From NCBI RefSeq assembly GCF_030816615.1, contig NZ_JAUSYD010000001.1, positions 3,348,001 to 3,412,000 of the forward strand: a DNA stretch of 64,000 nt, read 5' to 3'. Under the pieces are notes generated by a model that was not told the origin of the DNA, ran no database searches, and was given only the letters and a program-made list of their open reading frames with translations. Numbering within the stretch: the first letter of the stretch is position 1; each line of letters begins with the position of its first letter. This DNA comes from Streptomyces sp. B1I3 (GTDB taxonomy: Bacteria > Actinomycetota > Actinomycetes > Streptomycetales > Streptomycetaceae). Positions 22,335 through 30,841 of the stretch are shown one piece after another. The translations under genes and the position numbers were made by a program.

Positions 22335-22367
22335 AACGGCCCCCGGCTCCTGCCGGGGGCCGTTTTT
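22335..22367 (+). terminator. Intrinsic terminator after aspC
   Basis: A 12-bp perfect stem (22335-22346 with 22353-22364), 6-base loop, ending in a run of five T. Confidence 0.92.
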
Positions 22368-22436
22368 CTGTTCGACGGGCAACCAGGGAGGGAATCCGGC
22401 TACCGCTCGGAGGGGTATCTGCGGCAAGATCCTGCA

Positions 22437-23450
22437 ATGGAGCGTGACGTAAGGCTGTTGCCCAAGGCCCACCTGCACCTGCACTTCACCGGGTCGATGC
22501 GGCCGACGACGCTGCTCGAACTGGCGGACAAGTACGGGGTCCACCTGCCCGACGCGCTGACCGGTGGCGACCCGCCCGAGCTGCGTGCGACCGACGAACG
22601 GGGCTGGTTCCGCTTCCAGCGCCTCTACGACATCGCCCGCTCCTGTCTGCGCGCCCCCGAGGACATCCAGCGGCTGGTGCGGGAGACCGCGATGGAGGAC
22701 GTCGCGGACGGCTCCGGGTGGCTGGAGATCCAGGTCGACCCGACGTCGTACGCCCCCCTGCTCGGCGGCCTCATCCCGGCCATCGAGATCATCCTGGACG
22801 CCGTGGACAGCGCGGCCCGCGAGACCGGGCTCGGGATCCGGGTCCTGATCGCGGCCAACCGGATGAAGCATCCCCTGGACGCCCGGACACTGGCCCGCCT
22901 GGCCGTGCGCTACGCCGACCGCGGCGTCATCGGGTTCGGGCTCTCCAACGACGAACGCCGCGGCATGGCCCGCGACTTCGACCGCGCTTTCGCCATCGCC
23001 CGGGAAGGCGGCCTGCTCGCGGCGCCGCACGGCGGCGAACTGTCCGGCCCCTCCAGCGTGCGGGACTGCCTGGACGACCTCGACGCCGTCCGGATCGGCC
23101 ACGGAGTACGCGCGGCCGAGGACCCGACGCTGCTGCGCCGGCTCGCGGAGCGCGGGGTGACCTGCGAGGTGTGCCCGGCGTCGAACGTGGCGCTCGGCGT
23201 CTACGAGAAGCCCGCGGACGTACCCCTGCGCACTCTGTTCGACGCGGGTGTCCCCATGGCGCTCGGCGCGGACGACCCGCTGCTGTTCGGCTCCCGGCTG
23301 GCCGCCCAGTACGAGCTGGTCCGCCGCCACCACGGCTTCGACGACACGGAGCTGGCCGAGCTGGCGCGTCAGTCGGTCCGGGGCTCGGCGGCGCCCGACG
23401 ACGTCCGGCAGAAGCTGCTCAGCGGGATCGACGCCTGGCTGGCGGGCTGA
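22437..23450 (+). CDS. add: Adenosine deaminase family protein
   Basis: A 337-residue metal-dependent deaminase (adenosine to inosine, or a related substrate). Motifs in order: HLHLHF at residues 12-17 (zinc His), PHGGE with the catalytic Glu, GHGVRA, and GADDPLLF supplying the metal Asp. The usual SLNTDDP form of the last motif is altered to ALGADDP, so substrate preference is less certain. ATG 22437 has only a weak ribosome site. Converges with murB across 22 bases. Confidence 0.85.
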   Translation: MERDVRLLPKAHLHLHFTGSMRPTTLLELADKYGVHLPDALTGGDPPELRATDERGWFRFQRLYDIARSCLRAPEDIQRLVRETAMEDVADGSGWLEIQVDPTSYAPLLGGLIPAIEIILDAVDSAARETGLGIRVLIAANRMKHPLDARTLARLAVRYADRGVIGFGLSNDERRGMARDFDRAFAIAREGGLLAAPHGGELSGPSSVRDCLDDLDAVRIGHGVRAAEDPTLLRRLAERGVTCEVCPASNVALGVYEKPADVPLRTLFDAGVPMALGADDPLLFGSRLAAQYELVRRHHGFDDTELAELARQSVRGSAAPDDVRQKLLSGIDAWLAG

Positions 23451-23472
23451 AGGCGGGCCGGGCAGCCGGCCG

Positions 23473-24528
23473 CTACAGGCTGACCCCGACCGTCACCGGT
23501 TCGTTGACGAGGGTGACCCCGAAGGCGCCGTGGACCCCCGCGACGACCTCCCGGGCCAGCGCGAGCAGGTCCTCGGTGGTCGCGTCGCCCCGGTTGGTGA
23601 GCGCGAGTGTGTGCTTGGTGGAGATGCGGGCGGGCCCCGTGCCGTATCCCTTGGTGTAGCCCGCCTTGTCGATGAGCCAGGCGGCGGAGGTCTTCACCAG
23701 GCCGTCACCCGCGGGGTAGGCCGGGGGCTCGGTGTCCTGGCCCAGCCGGTCCTTGGCACGGGCGAGGAAGGCGGCGTACTGCGCCGTGTCGAGGACCGGG
23801 TTGGTGAAGAAGGACCCGGCGGACCAGGTGTCGTGGTCCTCCGGGTCGAGGACCATCCCCTTGCCGGCCCTCAGCCGCAGCACGGTTTCGCGGGCGGCCG
23901 ACAGGGGAACGCGATCACCCTGCCTGACGCCCATGGCCCTGGCCGTCTCGGGGTACCGGAGCGGCGCCGACATGCCGCCCGCCTCCTCCAGCCCGAAGCG
24001 GACCCTGAGCACCACGAAGCGGTCGGGCTCCGCCTTGAAGCGGCTGTGCCGGTAGGAGAACGCGCACGCGCTGTTGGGGAGGGTGACGGTCTCACGGGTG
24101 CTGCGGTCGTAGGCGACGACCTCGGTGATGACCGAGGACACCTCCTGCCCGTACGCCCCCACGTTCTGGATGGGCGTCGCCCCTGCGGACCCCGGGATCC
24201 CGGCGAGGCACTCGATCCCCGCCAGGCCCGCCTCGACCGTACGGGCCACGGCGTCGGACCAGACCTCGCCGGCGGCCAGCTCGAGTGCCGTGCCGGAGAG
24301 CGCGAAGCCTCGGGTCGCGATGCGCAGGGCGGTGCCGTCGAAGCCCTTGTCGCCGATGACCAGGTTGGAGCCGCCGCCGATGACCAGGAGCGGCGTGCCG
24401 CTCTCGTCGGCCTCGCGCACGGCTGCGACCACCTCGGCGTCGGTGGTGGCCGTCAGGAGGCGGTCGGCGGGGCCGCCGAGCCGGAAGGTGGTCAGGGGGG
24501 CGAGGGGGGCGTCGTGGAGTTCCTGCAC
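23473..24528 (-). CDS. murB: UDP-N-acetylenolpyruvoylglucosamine reductase MurB
   Basis: A 351-residue FAD enzyme that reduces UDP-GlcNAc-enolpyruvate to UDP-MurNAc in peptidoglycan precursor synthesis. The FAD-binding loop (IGGGSNLVIGDKGFDG), GIPGSAGATPIQNVGAYGQE and the catalytic serine motif GSFFTNPVL are present. GTG 24528 (VQELHDAPLAPLTTFRLGG) is chosen over the open frame to 24573 because it matches the family start. Cytoplasmic. Converges with the deaminase gene. Confidence 0.95.
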   Translation of the reverse strand: MQELHDAPLAPLTTFRLGGPADRLLTATTDAEVVAAVREADESGTPLLVIGGGSNLVIGDKGFDGTALRIATRGFALSGTALELAAGEVWSDAVARTVEAGLAGIECLAGIPGSAGATPIQNVGAYGQEVSSVITEVVAYDRSTRETVTLPNSACAFSYRHSRFKAEPDRFVVLRVRFGLEEAGGMSAPLRYPETARAMGVRQGDRVPLSAARETVLRLRAGKGMVLDPEDHDTWSAGSFFTNPVLDTAQYAAFLARAKDRLGQDTEPPAYPAGDGLVKTSAAWLIDKAGYTKGYGTGPARISTKHTLALTNRGDATTEDLLALAREVVAGVHGAFGVTLVNEPVTVGVSL

Positions 24529-24597
24529 GGGGACAAGAGTACGGTCCGCGGCCCACCGCTCCGGCGGGGCCACGGACCGTATGCGCGGGGTCGCGGG

Positions 24598-26034
24598 TCA
24601 GACGGTGAGGGCGGACCGGTCCTCGGCCGCTTCCGGTTCCGCCTCCGGGTCGCGCTGCGCGGGGCGGCCCGGGATGAGCAGGGCGACCAGCGCGGCGAGT
24701 GCCACCACGCCGGCACCTGTCCAGACCGCCGGCACCGTCCCGTCCGCGAAGGCCTGCGGGGACCCGTAGCCACCCCGCGCCGAGAAGATGGAGGCCAGGA
24801 CGGCGACACCGAGCGCCCCGCCGACCTCCCGCAGGGCGTTGTTGGCGCCGGAGGCGATGCCCTGCTCGCCCGGCCGGACGCTGGACATCACGAGACTGGC
24901 GGCGGGTGCGAAGTACAGGGCCATGCCGATCCCGCCGACGATCAGTCCGGGCAGCTGGGCGGCGTAACCGACGTCCGGCTCGAGAACGCGGGCGAAGAGG
25001 GCCAGTCCCACGGCCTGGAGGGCGAGACCGGTCACGACGACCGGCCGGCCGCCGAACCGGTCGGAGAGGTATCCGGCGACGGGGGCGACCAGGATGGGCA
25101 TGCCGGTCCACGGCAGCATCCGCAGTCCGGCCTCGGTCGGCGAGTAACCCAGCGCGGTCTGCAGGAACTGACTGAGCAGGAAGATCGAGCCGAACATCCC
25201 CAGGAACATCAGCAGGCTCGCCACGTTGATCCCGAAGAACGCGCGGTCGCGGAAGAGACGCATGGGCAGCATCGGGTCCTGGGCGTGGAAGCCGTGGTGG
25301 ACGAACCCGCCCAGCAGCGCACCGCCCACGAGCAGCCCGGTCAGGACGGTGGGGCTGGTCCAGCCGTCGCCGGTCGCGCTGACCAGGGCGTAGACGATGC
25401 CGAAGAGGCCCGCGCTGACGAGGAGCGTGCCGGGTATGTCGAGCCGGGCCTTCGGCGCGCACGACTCGTCGAGGCGCAACCGGGCCAGGGGGAGCAGGAC
25501 CAGGCCGATCGGCACGTTCAGCCAGAAGATCCACTGCCAGGAGAGGTGCTCGGTGAGGCTGCCGCCGATGAGCGGCCCACTGGCGACGGCCAGCCCGGTG
25601 ACCGCACCGAAGACGCCGAGCGCCACGCCTCGCCGGGCAGGCGGCACCGCGGCGGTGAGCAGCGTGAGGGTGAGCGGCATCATCACCGCGGCTCCCACGC
25701 CCTGGATCGCGCGGAAGGCGATGAGCTCACCGATGCCCGGCGCGAGTGCCGCGGCGGCGGAGGCCGCGGTGAAGACGGAGAGCCCGGCCAGGAAGAGCCG
25801 GCGCCTGCCGAAACGGTCACCGAGCGCGGCGCCCGACATCAGCAGGACCGCGAAGGTGAGGGTGTAGGCGTTCACCGTCCACTCGAGCTCCTCCAGATCA
25901 CCGCCGAGGCTGCCGCGGATGGACGGCAGCGCGGTGGTGACGACGAGGTTGTCGAGGGCCGCCATGAAGCCGGCGACGCTGGTGATGACGAGGGCCCAGA
26001 CCGCTCCCCCGCGACCGGCTGTGTGCTGTTTCAC
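24598..26034 (-). CDS. MFS drug efflux transporter, DHA2 (EmrB/QacA) type
   Basis: A 478-residue membrane protein with about 14 hydrophobic segments. Motif A (GDRFGRRRLF) follows the second span and antiporter motif C (GLAVASGPLIGG) lies in the fifth. These place it with proton-driven multidrug exporters. GTG 26034 has GGGGGAG just upstream. It lies 135 bases downstream of a TetR regulator on the same strand, and a palindromic operator (26049-26068) covers its start region, so induction by an exported compound is likely. Substrate unknown. Confidence 0.9.
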   Translation of the reverse strand: MKQHTAGRGGAVWALVITSVAGFMAALDNLVVTTALPSIRGSLGGDLEELEWTVNAYTLTFAVLLMSGAALGDRFGRRRLFLAGLSVFTAASAAAALAPGIGELIAFRAIQGVGAAVMMPLTLTLLTAAVPPARRGVALGVFGAVTGLAVASGPLIGGSLTEHLSWQWIFWLNVPIGLVLLPLARLRLDESCAPKARLDIPGTLLVSAGLFGIVYALVSATGDGWTSPTVLTGLLVGGALLGGFVHHGFHAQDPMLPMRLFRDRAFFGINVASLLMFLGMFGSIFLLSQFLQTALGYSPTEAGLRMLPWTGMPILVAPVAGYLSDRFGGRPVVVTGLALQAVGLALFARVLEPDVGYAAQLPGLIVGGIGMALYFAPAASLVMSSVRPGEQGIASGANNALREVGGALGVAVLASIFSARGGYGSPQAFADGTVPAVWTGAGVVALAALVALLIPGRPAQRDPEAEPEAAEDRSALTV

Positions 26035-26048
26035 TGCTCCCCCAGAGG

Positions 26049-26068
26049 GTTAGTTATCAATGACTAAC
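26049..26068. promoter_or_regulatory. TetR operator before the efflux gene
   Basis: The inverted repeat GTTAGT-N8-ACTAAC lies 15 bases upstream of the MFS start codon. The same half-sites with the same spacing recur ahead of the tetR gene. Confidence 0.75.
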
Positions 26069-26169
26069 TTTCACGGGCAGAAAAAAAGCGGGCCGGGTCC
26101 GGGTGGCGCCGCCCGGGCGATGCCCGTCCAGCCGCCTGCTCGGCACCGGCCGGCTCGGCGTGGCGCCGC

Positions 26170-26727
26170 TCAGTCGGCGGGCCTGACCGAAGGGTAGAAG
26201 CCGGACCACACGCGGTGGTCCGCCGGGTAACCCAGGGAGGCCAGCGTGCTGAGGAGCATGCCGTAGGCGAGGAAGGTCGTGGTCTCGTTCTCGTCCGCAC
26301 CCAGAATGACGTGGATCGTGTCCCACATCCGCTCCCAGCCGGCCCGCACCGATTCACCGAACGCGTGGTCCCCCGACGCCCCTGCCGCCGCCACGGCCGC
26401 ATACGTCTGCATCTGCATGAGCAGCTTGTCGGGGTCGTCCACGATGAGCCGCTGGTACGCCTGCGCCATGGCGTGCAGGGCCTCTTCCGCCTCCAGCCCC
26501 TCGGCCGCGGACGAGAAGACCTTCTCGGTGTCCTGGAGGCACCGCTCCGCGGCGGCGAGGAACATCGCCTGCTTGCTGGGGAAAAGGCGGAAGAGATAGG
26601 GCTGCGAGACTCCGACCCGCTTGGCGATCGCCTCCGTGGAGGTGCCGTCGTACCCACCGCGGGCGAACTCGGTGATCGCCGCGCGCACGACACTCTCGCG
26701 CCTGTCCTCTGCACTCATCCTCGGCAT
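26170..26727 (-). CDS. TetR-family repressor of the adjacent efflux pump
   Basis: A 185-residue regulator. The N-terminal HTH (GTSTEAIAKRVGVSQPYLFR, about residues 29-48) is typical. The C-terminal ligand domain is Ala-rich and helical. ATG 26727; an internal ATG at residue 4 is also possible. The gene precedes the DHA2 transporter, and matching palindromes lie ahead of each gene, so it very likely represses both itself and the pump. Confidence 0.9.
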   Translation of the reverse strand: MPRMSAEDRRESVVRAAITEFARGGYDGTSTEAIAKRVGVSQPYLFRLFPSKQAMFLAAAERCLQDTEKVFSSAAEGLEAEEALHAMAQAYQRLIVDDPDKLLMQMQTYAAVAAAGASGDHAFGESVRAGWERMWDTIHVILGADENETTTFLAYGMLLSTLASLGYPADHRVWSGFYPSVRPAD

Positions 26728-26733
26728 GACCCG

Positions 26734-26757
26734 AAGTTAGTACTCAATCACTAACTT
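26734..26757. promoter_or_regulatory. TetR autoregulatory operator
   Basis: A perfect palindrome, AAGTTAGT-N8-ACTAACTT, lies 7 bases upstream of the tetR start. It is the extended form of the box before the MFS gene. Confidence 0.8.
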
Positions 26758-26787
26758 GGTCAAGGGTGGTGTGCCCGGGCATCGGGG

Positions 26788-26835
26788 CGTCCCGGGAAGG
26801 CGCTCACCCGGGAGCGAGATCTCCTTCCCGGGACG
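26788..26835. repeat. Nested inverted repeat upstream of tetR
   Basis: Outer arms of 13 bp (26788-26800 with 26823-26835) enclose a second stem, CGCTC (26801-26805) with GAGCG (26812-26816). It may terminate transcription between units. Function unknown. Confidence 0.5.
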
Positions 26836-26880
26836 CATTCCCCGGGAAGGGGGAGCGGAGGCCTGGGGGGTTCCCCATGG

Positions 26881-26920
26881 AGGACGGAAGGGCGCCCCGA
26901 GAGGAGCGCCCTTCCGTCCT
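26881..26920 (-). terminator. Terminator after the dehydratase pair
   Basis: A perfect 15-bp stem (26881-26895 with 26906-26920), 10-base loop, 12 bases after the stop of the second dehydratase gene. Confidence 0.8.
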
Positions 26921-26932
26921 GCGACGTGATGC

Positions 26933-27361
26933 TCAGGCCAGCCGGACCACGGCGCGGGACATGCCCAGCACCTTCTTGCCGTCGCTCATCGCGATCAGGT
27001 CCACCCGCACCAGATTGTCGTCCAGCAAGGCGGCGACCTTGCCACTGACCTCGACCGATGCACCCGTCTCGTCGTTCGGTACGACGACCGGCTTGGTGAA
27101 CCGCACCCCGTACTCGACGACCGCTCCCGGGTCACCGACCCAGTCCGTGACCACCCTGATCGCCTCGGCCATCGTGAACATGCCGTGTGCGATCACATCC
27201 GGCAGACCGACCTCGCGGGCGAACTTCTCGTTCCAGTGGATCGGGTTGAAGTCACCCGATGCGCCCGCGTACTGCACCAGCGTCGCCCGTGTCACCGGGA
27301 ACGACTGCGCCGGCAGCTCCGTACCGACCTCGACCGCTCCGTACGCGACTCCCGCAGCCAT
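26933..27361 (-). CDS. MaoC-like (R)-3-hydroxyacyl dehydratase subunit, HadB-like
   Basis: A 142-residue hot-dog-fold protein with the hydratase-2 catalytic motif GDFNPIH (Asp37, His42). In mycobacteria HadA-HadB heterodimers dehydrate 3-hydroxyacyl-ACP in FAS-II, and their genes also lie between rpmG and secE-nusG. ATG 27361 overlaps the TGA of the upstream partner by one base (TGATG) and has GAGGAGG upstream, so the two are translationally coupled. The physiological acyl substrate in Streptomyces is not evident from sequence. Confidence 0.85.
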   Translation of the reverse strand: MAAGVAYGAVEVGTELPAQSFPVTRATLVQYAGASGDFNPIHWNEKFAREVGLPDVIAHGMFTMAEAIRVVTDWVGDPGAVVEYGVRFTKPVVVPNDETGASVEVSGKVAALLDDNLVRVDLIAMSDGKKVLGMSRAVVRLA

Positions 27362-27813
27362 CACGCCTCCTCGGCGGCACGCGCCACCAGCTTCATCCAC
27401 GCGGTCACGACGTGTTCACCGGACTCGTCGTGCACCTCGCCCCTGATGTCCACGATGTCGTTGCCCGCGAGGGACTTGATGGCGTCGATCGTCGAGGTGA
27501 CCGTCAGCCGGTCCCCCGCCCGCACCGGGCGGGTGTAGGCGAACTTCTGGTCGCCGTGCACCACCCGGCTGTAGTCCAGGCCCAGCTGCGGGTCCTGCAC
27601 CACCACGGCCGCGGCCTTGAAGGTGACCGAGAACACGAACGTGGGCGGGGCGATCACATCCGAGTGCCCCAGAGCCTTGGCGGCGTCAGGGTCCACGTAG
27701 GCGGGGTTGTCGTCCCCCACCGCCTCCGCGAACTCCCGGATCTTCTCCCGGCCGACCTCGTACGCCGGGGTGGGCGGATAGGTCCGCCCCACGAAGGACT
27801 GGTCGAGCGCCAT
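27361..27813 (-). CDS. MaoC N-terminal-like dehydratase subunit, HadA-like (UPF0336)
   Basis: A 150-residue hot-dog-fold protein of the FAS1-like dehydratase/UPF0336 group. The region equivalent to the catalytic loop reads GDDNPAYVD, lacking the His present in its partner, as expected for the non-catalytic, substrate-binding HadA subunit. ATG 27813 follows AGGAGG; the frame open to 27873 is not used. Located directly after rpmG and coupled to the HadB-like gene. Confidence 0.85.
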   Translation of the reverse strand: MALDQSFVGRTYPPTPAYEVGREKIREFAEAVGDDNPAYVDPDAAKALGHSDVIAPPTFVFSVTFKAAAVVVQDPQLGLDYSRVVHGDQKFAYTRPVRAGDRLTVTSTIDAIKSLAGNDIVDIRGEVHDESGEHVVTAWMKLVARAAEEA

Positions 27814-27870
27814 GAGCCCGCTACCTCCTATGGAAAATCGAATAGGGCGAGGAACATCCCGATACAACGA

Positions 27871-27903
27871 CACGAGGCCGCCCCCAGTGGGGACGGCCTC
27901 GTG
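27871..27903 (-). terminator. Hairpin between rpmG and the dehydratase pair
   Basis: A 10-bp outer stem (27871-27880 with 27894-27903) with an additional inner C/G stem, 12 bases after the rpmG stop. Confidence 0.65.
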
Positions 27904-27915
27904 TACGAGCCTGAT

Positions 27916-28080
27916 TCAGCGCGTTTCGCGGTGCGCCGTGTGCGAGTTGCAGCGCGGGCAGTGCTTCTTCATCTCAAGACGGTCCGGGTTGTTACGCCGG
28001 TTCTTCTTGGTGATGTAGTTCCGCTCCTTGCACTCCACGCAGGCCAGCGTGATCTTCGGGCGGACGTCGGTGGCAGCCAC
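27916..28080 (-). CDS. rpmG: Ribosomal protein L33, zinc-binding form
   Basis: A 54-residue 50S protein. Two CxxC pairs (Cys14/Cys17 and Cys41/Cys44) make it a zinc-ribbon (C+) L33. Streptomyces usually also encodes C- copies expressed under zinc limitation. GTG 28080 follows AAGGAG; the open frame to 28155 is not supported. Confidence 0.96.
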
Positions 28081-28169
28081 GTGAGTGCTCCTTGGACGGA
28101 CGGATGGACGGATGAACGCATAAAAGAGTAGCCGATCGAAGGACCGACCCCACAATCGGCTACCGTAAG

Positions 28170-28242
28170 TAGCGGTGACCGGACTTGAACCGGTGACACA
28201 GCGATTATGAGCCGCTTGCTCTACCGACTGAGCTACACCGCT
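28170..28242 (-). tRNA. tRNA-Met (CAT), elongator type
   Basis: 73 bases. Acceptor AGCGGTG with CACCGCT, D arm GCTCAGTCGGTAGAGC, anticodon loop CTCATAA (CAT), T arm CCGGTTCAAGTCCGG, discriminator A. The base-paired first acceptor position argues against initiator tRNA. CCA not encoded. Confidence 0.95.
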
Positions 28243-28287
28243 TTGATGACGAGTTCCCCCGCCGAAGCGGGGTTACCCGATCACCAG

Positions 28288-28360
28288 AGCCCCAATGCGG
28301 AATCGAACCGCAGACCTTCTCCTTACCATGGAGACGCTCTACCGACTGAGCTATTGGGGC
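28288..28360 (-). tRNA. tRNA-Thr (GGT)
   Basis: 73 bases. Acceptor GCCCCAA with TTGGGGC, D arm GCTCAGTCGGTAGAGC, anticodon loop ATGGTAA (GGT), T arm GCGGTTCGATTCCGC, discriminator T. It lies 45 bases upstream of tRNA-Met on the same strand. Confidence 0.95.
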
Positions 28361-28677
28361 GAGCGAGGAAGACATTACACGGTCTGTCGCCGATCGCCCA
28401 AATCCGTTTCCGTCGCCCGCGGCCGGTCCTTGATCGACCTCCTCGGCCCACCCGCCGCCGGCCCTCCGACCGCCCTCTGATCAGGCCTTGATCAGGGGCT
28501 TCGTCAGCTCGCACGGCTCCCCTCGGCACCGTGCGGCAGGCACTCGGGGACCCCTGCGTCTCACCCGCCCCACAGGGCCACATTCGTACGACTATTCCGC
28601 TCCTCCTCGGAGCGGGCAGGGCGCCCACCTAAGCTCGGCCCACTCCGAGTGATCTTGCACCCCCTCCCAGGAGCGCG
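28361..28677. other. Non-coding gap between tRNA-Thr and an amidohydrolase gene
   Basis: 317 bases with no convincing gene on either strand. It must contain the promoters of the tRNA pair (- strand) and of the amidohydrolase (+ strand). A short direct repeat (TTGATCAGG/CTGATCAGG) near 28480-28497 is the only pattern seen. Confidence 0.5.
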
Positions 28678-29946
28678 ATGCCCGACAGCCGGCCGCGGCG
28701 GCCAGACGACAACGCGGCCGGCGCCGGCGCCCCGGCCGACGCCTCCGCGCTCCTGCTCGGCGGCGCCCGGCTCGTGGACGGACGCGCCGTCGACGTACGG
28801 ATCAGCGGCGGACGCATCGAAGCCGTCGGCACCGCCGGCAGCCTCACCACCCGGGGTACCCGCCTGGACCTGCGTGGTTACCTCCTGCTGCCGGCCCCCG
28901 CCGAACCCCACGCCCACGGCGACACGGCCCTCACCGCCACGACGGAGGGCGCCGGCCCGGCCTCCCAGCGCCCCGAGGACATCCGGCGCCGGGCCACCGA
29001 GGCGGCCCTCCTCCAGCTCAGCCACGGCACCACGGCGATCCGCGCCCACGTACGCGTCGGGGACGTACAGGGCCTCACCTCCCTCGAGGCCGTCCTGGAG
29101 GCCGGCCGCTCCCTGCGCGGGCTCGTCGACGTGACCGCCGTCGCCGTACCCCGGCTCCTCACCGGCGTCGCGGGCGCGGACGGCCTCGCCATGCTCCGCG
29201 AGGCCGTGGACATGGGTGCGGAAGTGGTCGGCGGCTGCCCCGACCTCGACCCCGACCCTGCCGGCTACGGCGAGACCGTGCTGAACCTCGCCGCCGCTCA
29301 CGGCCGCCCCGTCGACCTGCACACGGACGGTGAGGACCCCGCCCGCCTCGCCCGGCTCGCCGCCATGGCCGGCGGGCTCCGCCCCGGCGTCAGCCTCGGC
29401 CCCTGCGCCGGCCTCTCCCGGCTTCCCGGTGACGCGGCCGCCCGCACCGCCGACCAGCTGGCCGCCGCCGCCGTGACGGTGGTCTGCCTGCCCCAGGGCG
29501 GCTGCTCAGCCGCCCTGATCGACGGAACGGCACCGGTGGGCCTGCTGCGCGCCGCCGGGGTGCGCGTCGCCGCGGGCAGCGGGGCGCTGCGCGACGCCGC
29601 CAACCCCGTGGGCCGCGGTGACCCGCTGGAAGCGGCCTACCTCCTGGCCTCGCAGAGCGGACTCGGCCCCGAACACGCCTACGACGCCGTCTCGGCCACC
29701 GCCAGAGCGGTCATGGGCCTGCCCGGCGTACGCGTCGAGGCCGGCTTCCCCGCCGAACTCCTCGCCGTGCGCGGGGACCGGCTGTCCGGGGTGCTCTCCC
29801 TCGCCTACAGCAGGATCGTGGTGCACCGGGGACGGGTCGTCGCACGGACCAGCGCCGTGCGCGAGTACTGCGACTCCGAGGCCGCCGCCGCCCTGGACCT
29901 GCCCCGTCAGGGGCGCACCGATTCCGGTTCGGGCGGCGGGCCTTGA
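28678..29946 (+). CDS. Amidohydrolase-superfamily protein, probably catalytically degenerate
   Basis: A 422-residue protein resembling cytosine deaminase-type amidohydrolases. ATG 28678 follows AGGAG. The first metal motif is present (EPHAHGD) and a second His occurs in DLHTDGED. The Glu after that His, the third metal His (region LGPCAGLSRL) and the essential Asp (region VAAGSGALRDAANP) appear replaced when compared from memory with E. coli CodA. It may therefore bind a ligand without hydrolysing it, or use different residues. It precedes an NAD(P)-binding protein gene by 34 bases. Confidence 0.75.
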   Translation: MPDSRPRRPDDNAAGAGAPADASALLLGGARLVDGRAVDVRISGGRIEAVGTAGSLTTRGTRLDLRGYLLLPAPAEPHAHGDTALTATTEGAGPASQRPEDIRRRATEAALLQLSHGTTAIRAHVRVGDVQGLTSLEAVLEAGRSLRGLVDVTAVAVPRLLTGVAGADGLAMLREAVDMGAEVVGGCPDLDPDPAGYGETVLNLAAAHGRPVDLHTDGEDPARLARLAAMAGGLRPGVSLGPCAGLSRLPGDAAARTADQLAAAAVTVVCLPQGGCSAALIDGTAPVGLLRAAGVRVAAGSGALRDAANPVGRGDPLEAAYLLASQSGLGPEHAYDAVSATARAVMGLPGVRVEAGFPAELLAVRGDRLSGVLSLAYSRIVVHRGRVVARTSAVREYCDSEAAAALDLPRQGRTDSGSGGGP

Positions 29947-29980
29947 GCACGGGCGCGCGCCGCGGCGTACCGTCGGGAGC

Positions 29981-30637
29981 ATGCGCATTGTCATTGCAGG
30001 AGGACACGGTCAGATCGCGCTTCGGCTCGGGCGGCTGCTCGCCGCGCGCGGTGACGAAGCGGTCGGCATCATCCGCAACCCGCAGCAGAGTGAGGACCTC
30101 CGGGAGGCCGGATCCGAACCCGTCGTGCTCGACCTCGAGTCGGCCACGACGGAGGAGGTCGCCGAGGTCCTGCGGGGCGCCGACGCGGCGGTCTTCGCAG
30201 CCGGTGCCGGCCCCGACAGCGGTACGGAACGCAAGGACACGGTGGACCGCGGCGCTGCCGTGCTCTTCGCGGACGCGGCGGAACTGGCGGGCGTACGCCG
30301 CTATCTCGTCGTGTCCTCCATGGGAGCCGACCCCGGACATCCCGGCGACGAGGTCTTCGACGCCTATTTGCGCGCCAAGGGCGAGGCCGACGCGTACGTG
30401 CGCTCGAGGGCCGGCCTCGACTGGACGATCCTGCGTCCCGGGATGCTGGTGAACGACGCCGGCACGGGCCAGGTCCTGCTCGCCGCCTCGACGGGCCGCG
30501 GTCCGGTCCCGCGCGACGATGTGGCCGCGGCCCTGCTGGAGTTGCTGGACACCCCCGCGACGGCGGGCCTCACCCTGGAGCTGATCTCCGGGCAGGTGCC
30601 CGTGACGGTCGCGGTGAAGGATGTGGCGGGCAACTGA
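29981..30637 (+). CDS. NAD(P)-binding epimerase-like protein (atypical SDR)
   Basis: A 218-residue Rossmann-fold protein starting MRIVIAGGHGQIALRLG, with the dinucleotide-binding glycines at residues 7-11, VVSSMGAD in the active-site region and DWTILRPGMLVND further on. This is the YwnB/NAD(P)H-binding family related to biliverdin reductase-type SDRs. The usual YxxxK appears as YLRAK, consistent with an oxidoreductase or epimerase-like role. ATG 29981 has GGGAG very close. Substrate unknown. Confidence 0.82.
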   Translation: MRIVIAGGHGQIALRLGRLLAARGDEAVGIIRNPQQSEDLREAGSEPVVLDLESATTEEVAEVLRGADAAVFAAGAGPDSGTERKDTVDRGAAVLFADAAELAGVRRYLVVSSMGADPGHPGDEVFDAYLRAKGEADAYVRSRAGLDWTILRPGMLVNDAGTGQVLLAASTGRGPVPRDDVAAALLELLDTPATAGLTLELISGQVPVTVAVKDVAGN

Positions 30638-30841
30638 GCCCGCTGCCCCGGTGGCGGGCCCGGCCCGCCACCGGAGGCGCCTCCACCGGACAGTCCCGCG
30701 CACGGCCCCGGCCGGTCACGGTCGCCCCCGGGCACGGTCGACGGGATCAGGCGGCGTCCACGGAACACGACGGGCGTGGGGCGCCGTGCCCTCCGGGCAC
30801 CGATGCCTGATCACCGTCCTGCGGATCGCTCGCACCACGAC

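Noticed and set aside
23248..26067. A 939-residue + strand frame across murB and the efflux gene
   Set aside because: Shadow of two genes recognised on the - strand.
28170..28360. tRNA genes as an attachment site for the phage-like module
   Set aside because: The module is over 20 kb away and no duplicated tRNA end was seen.
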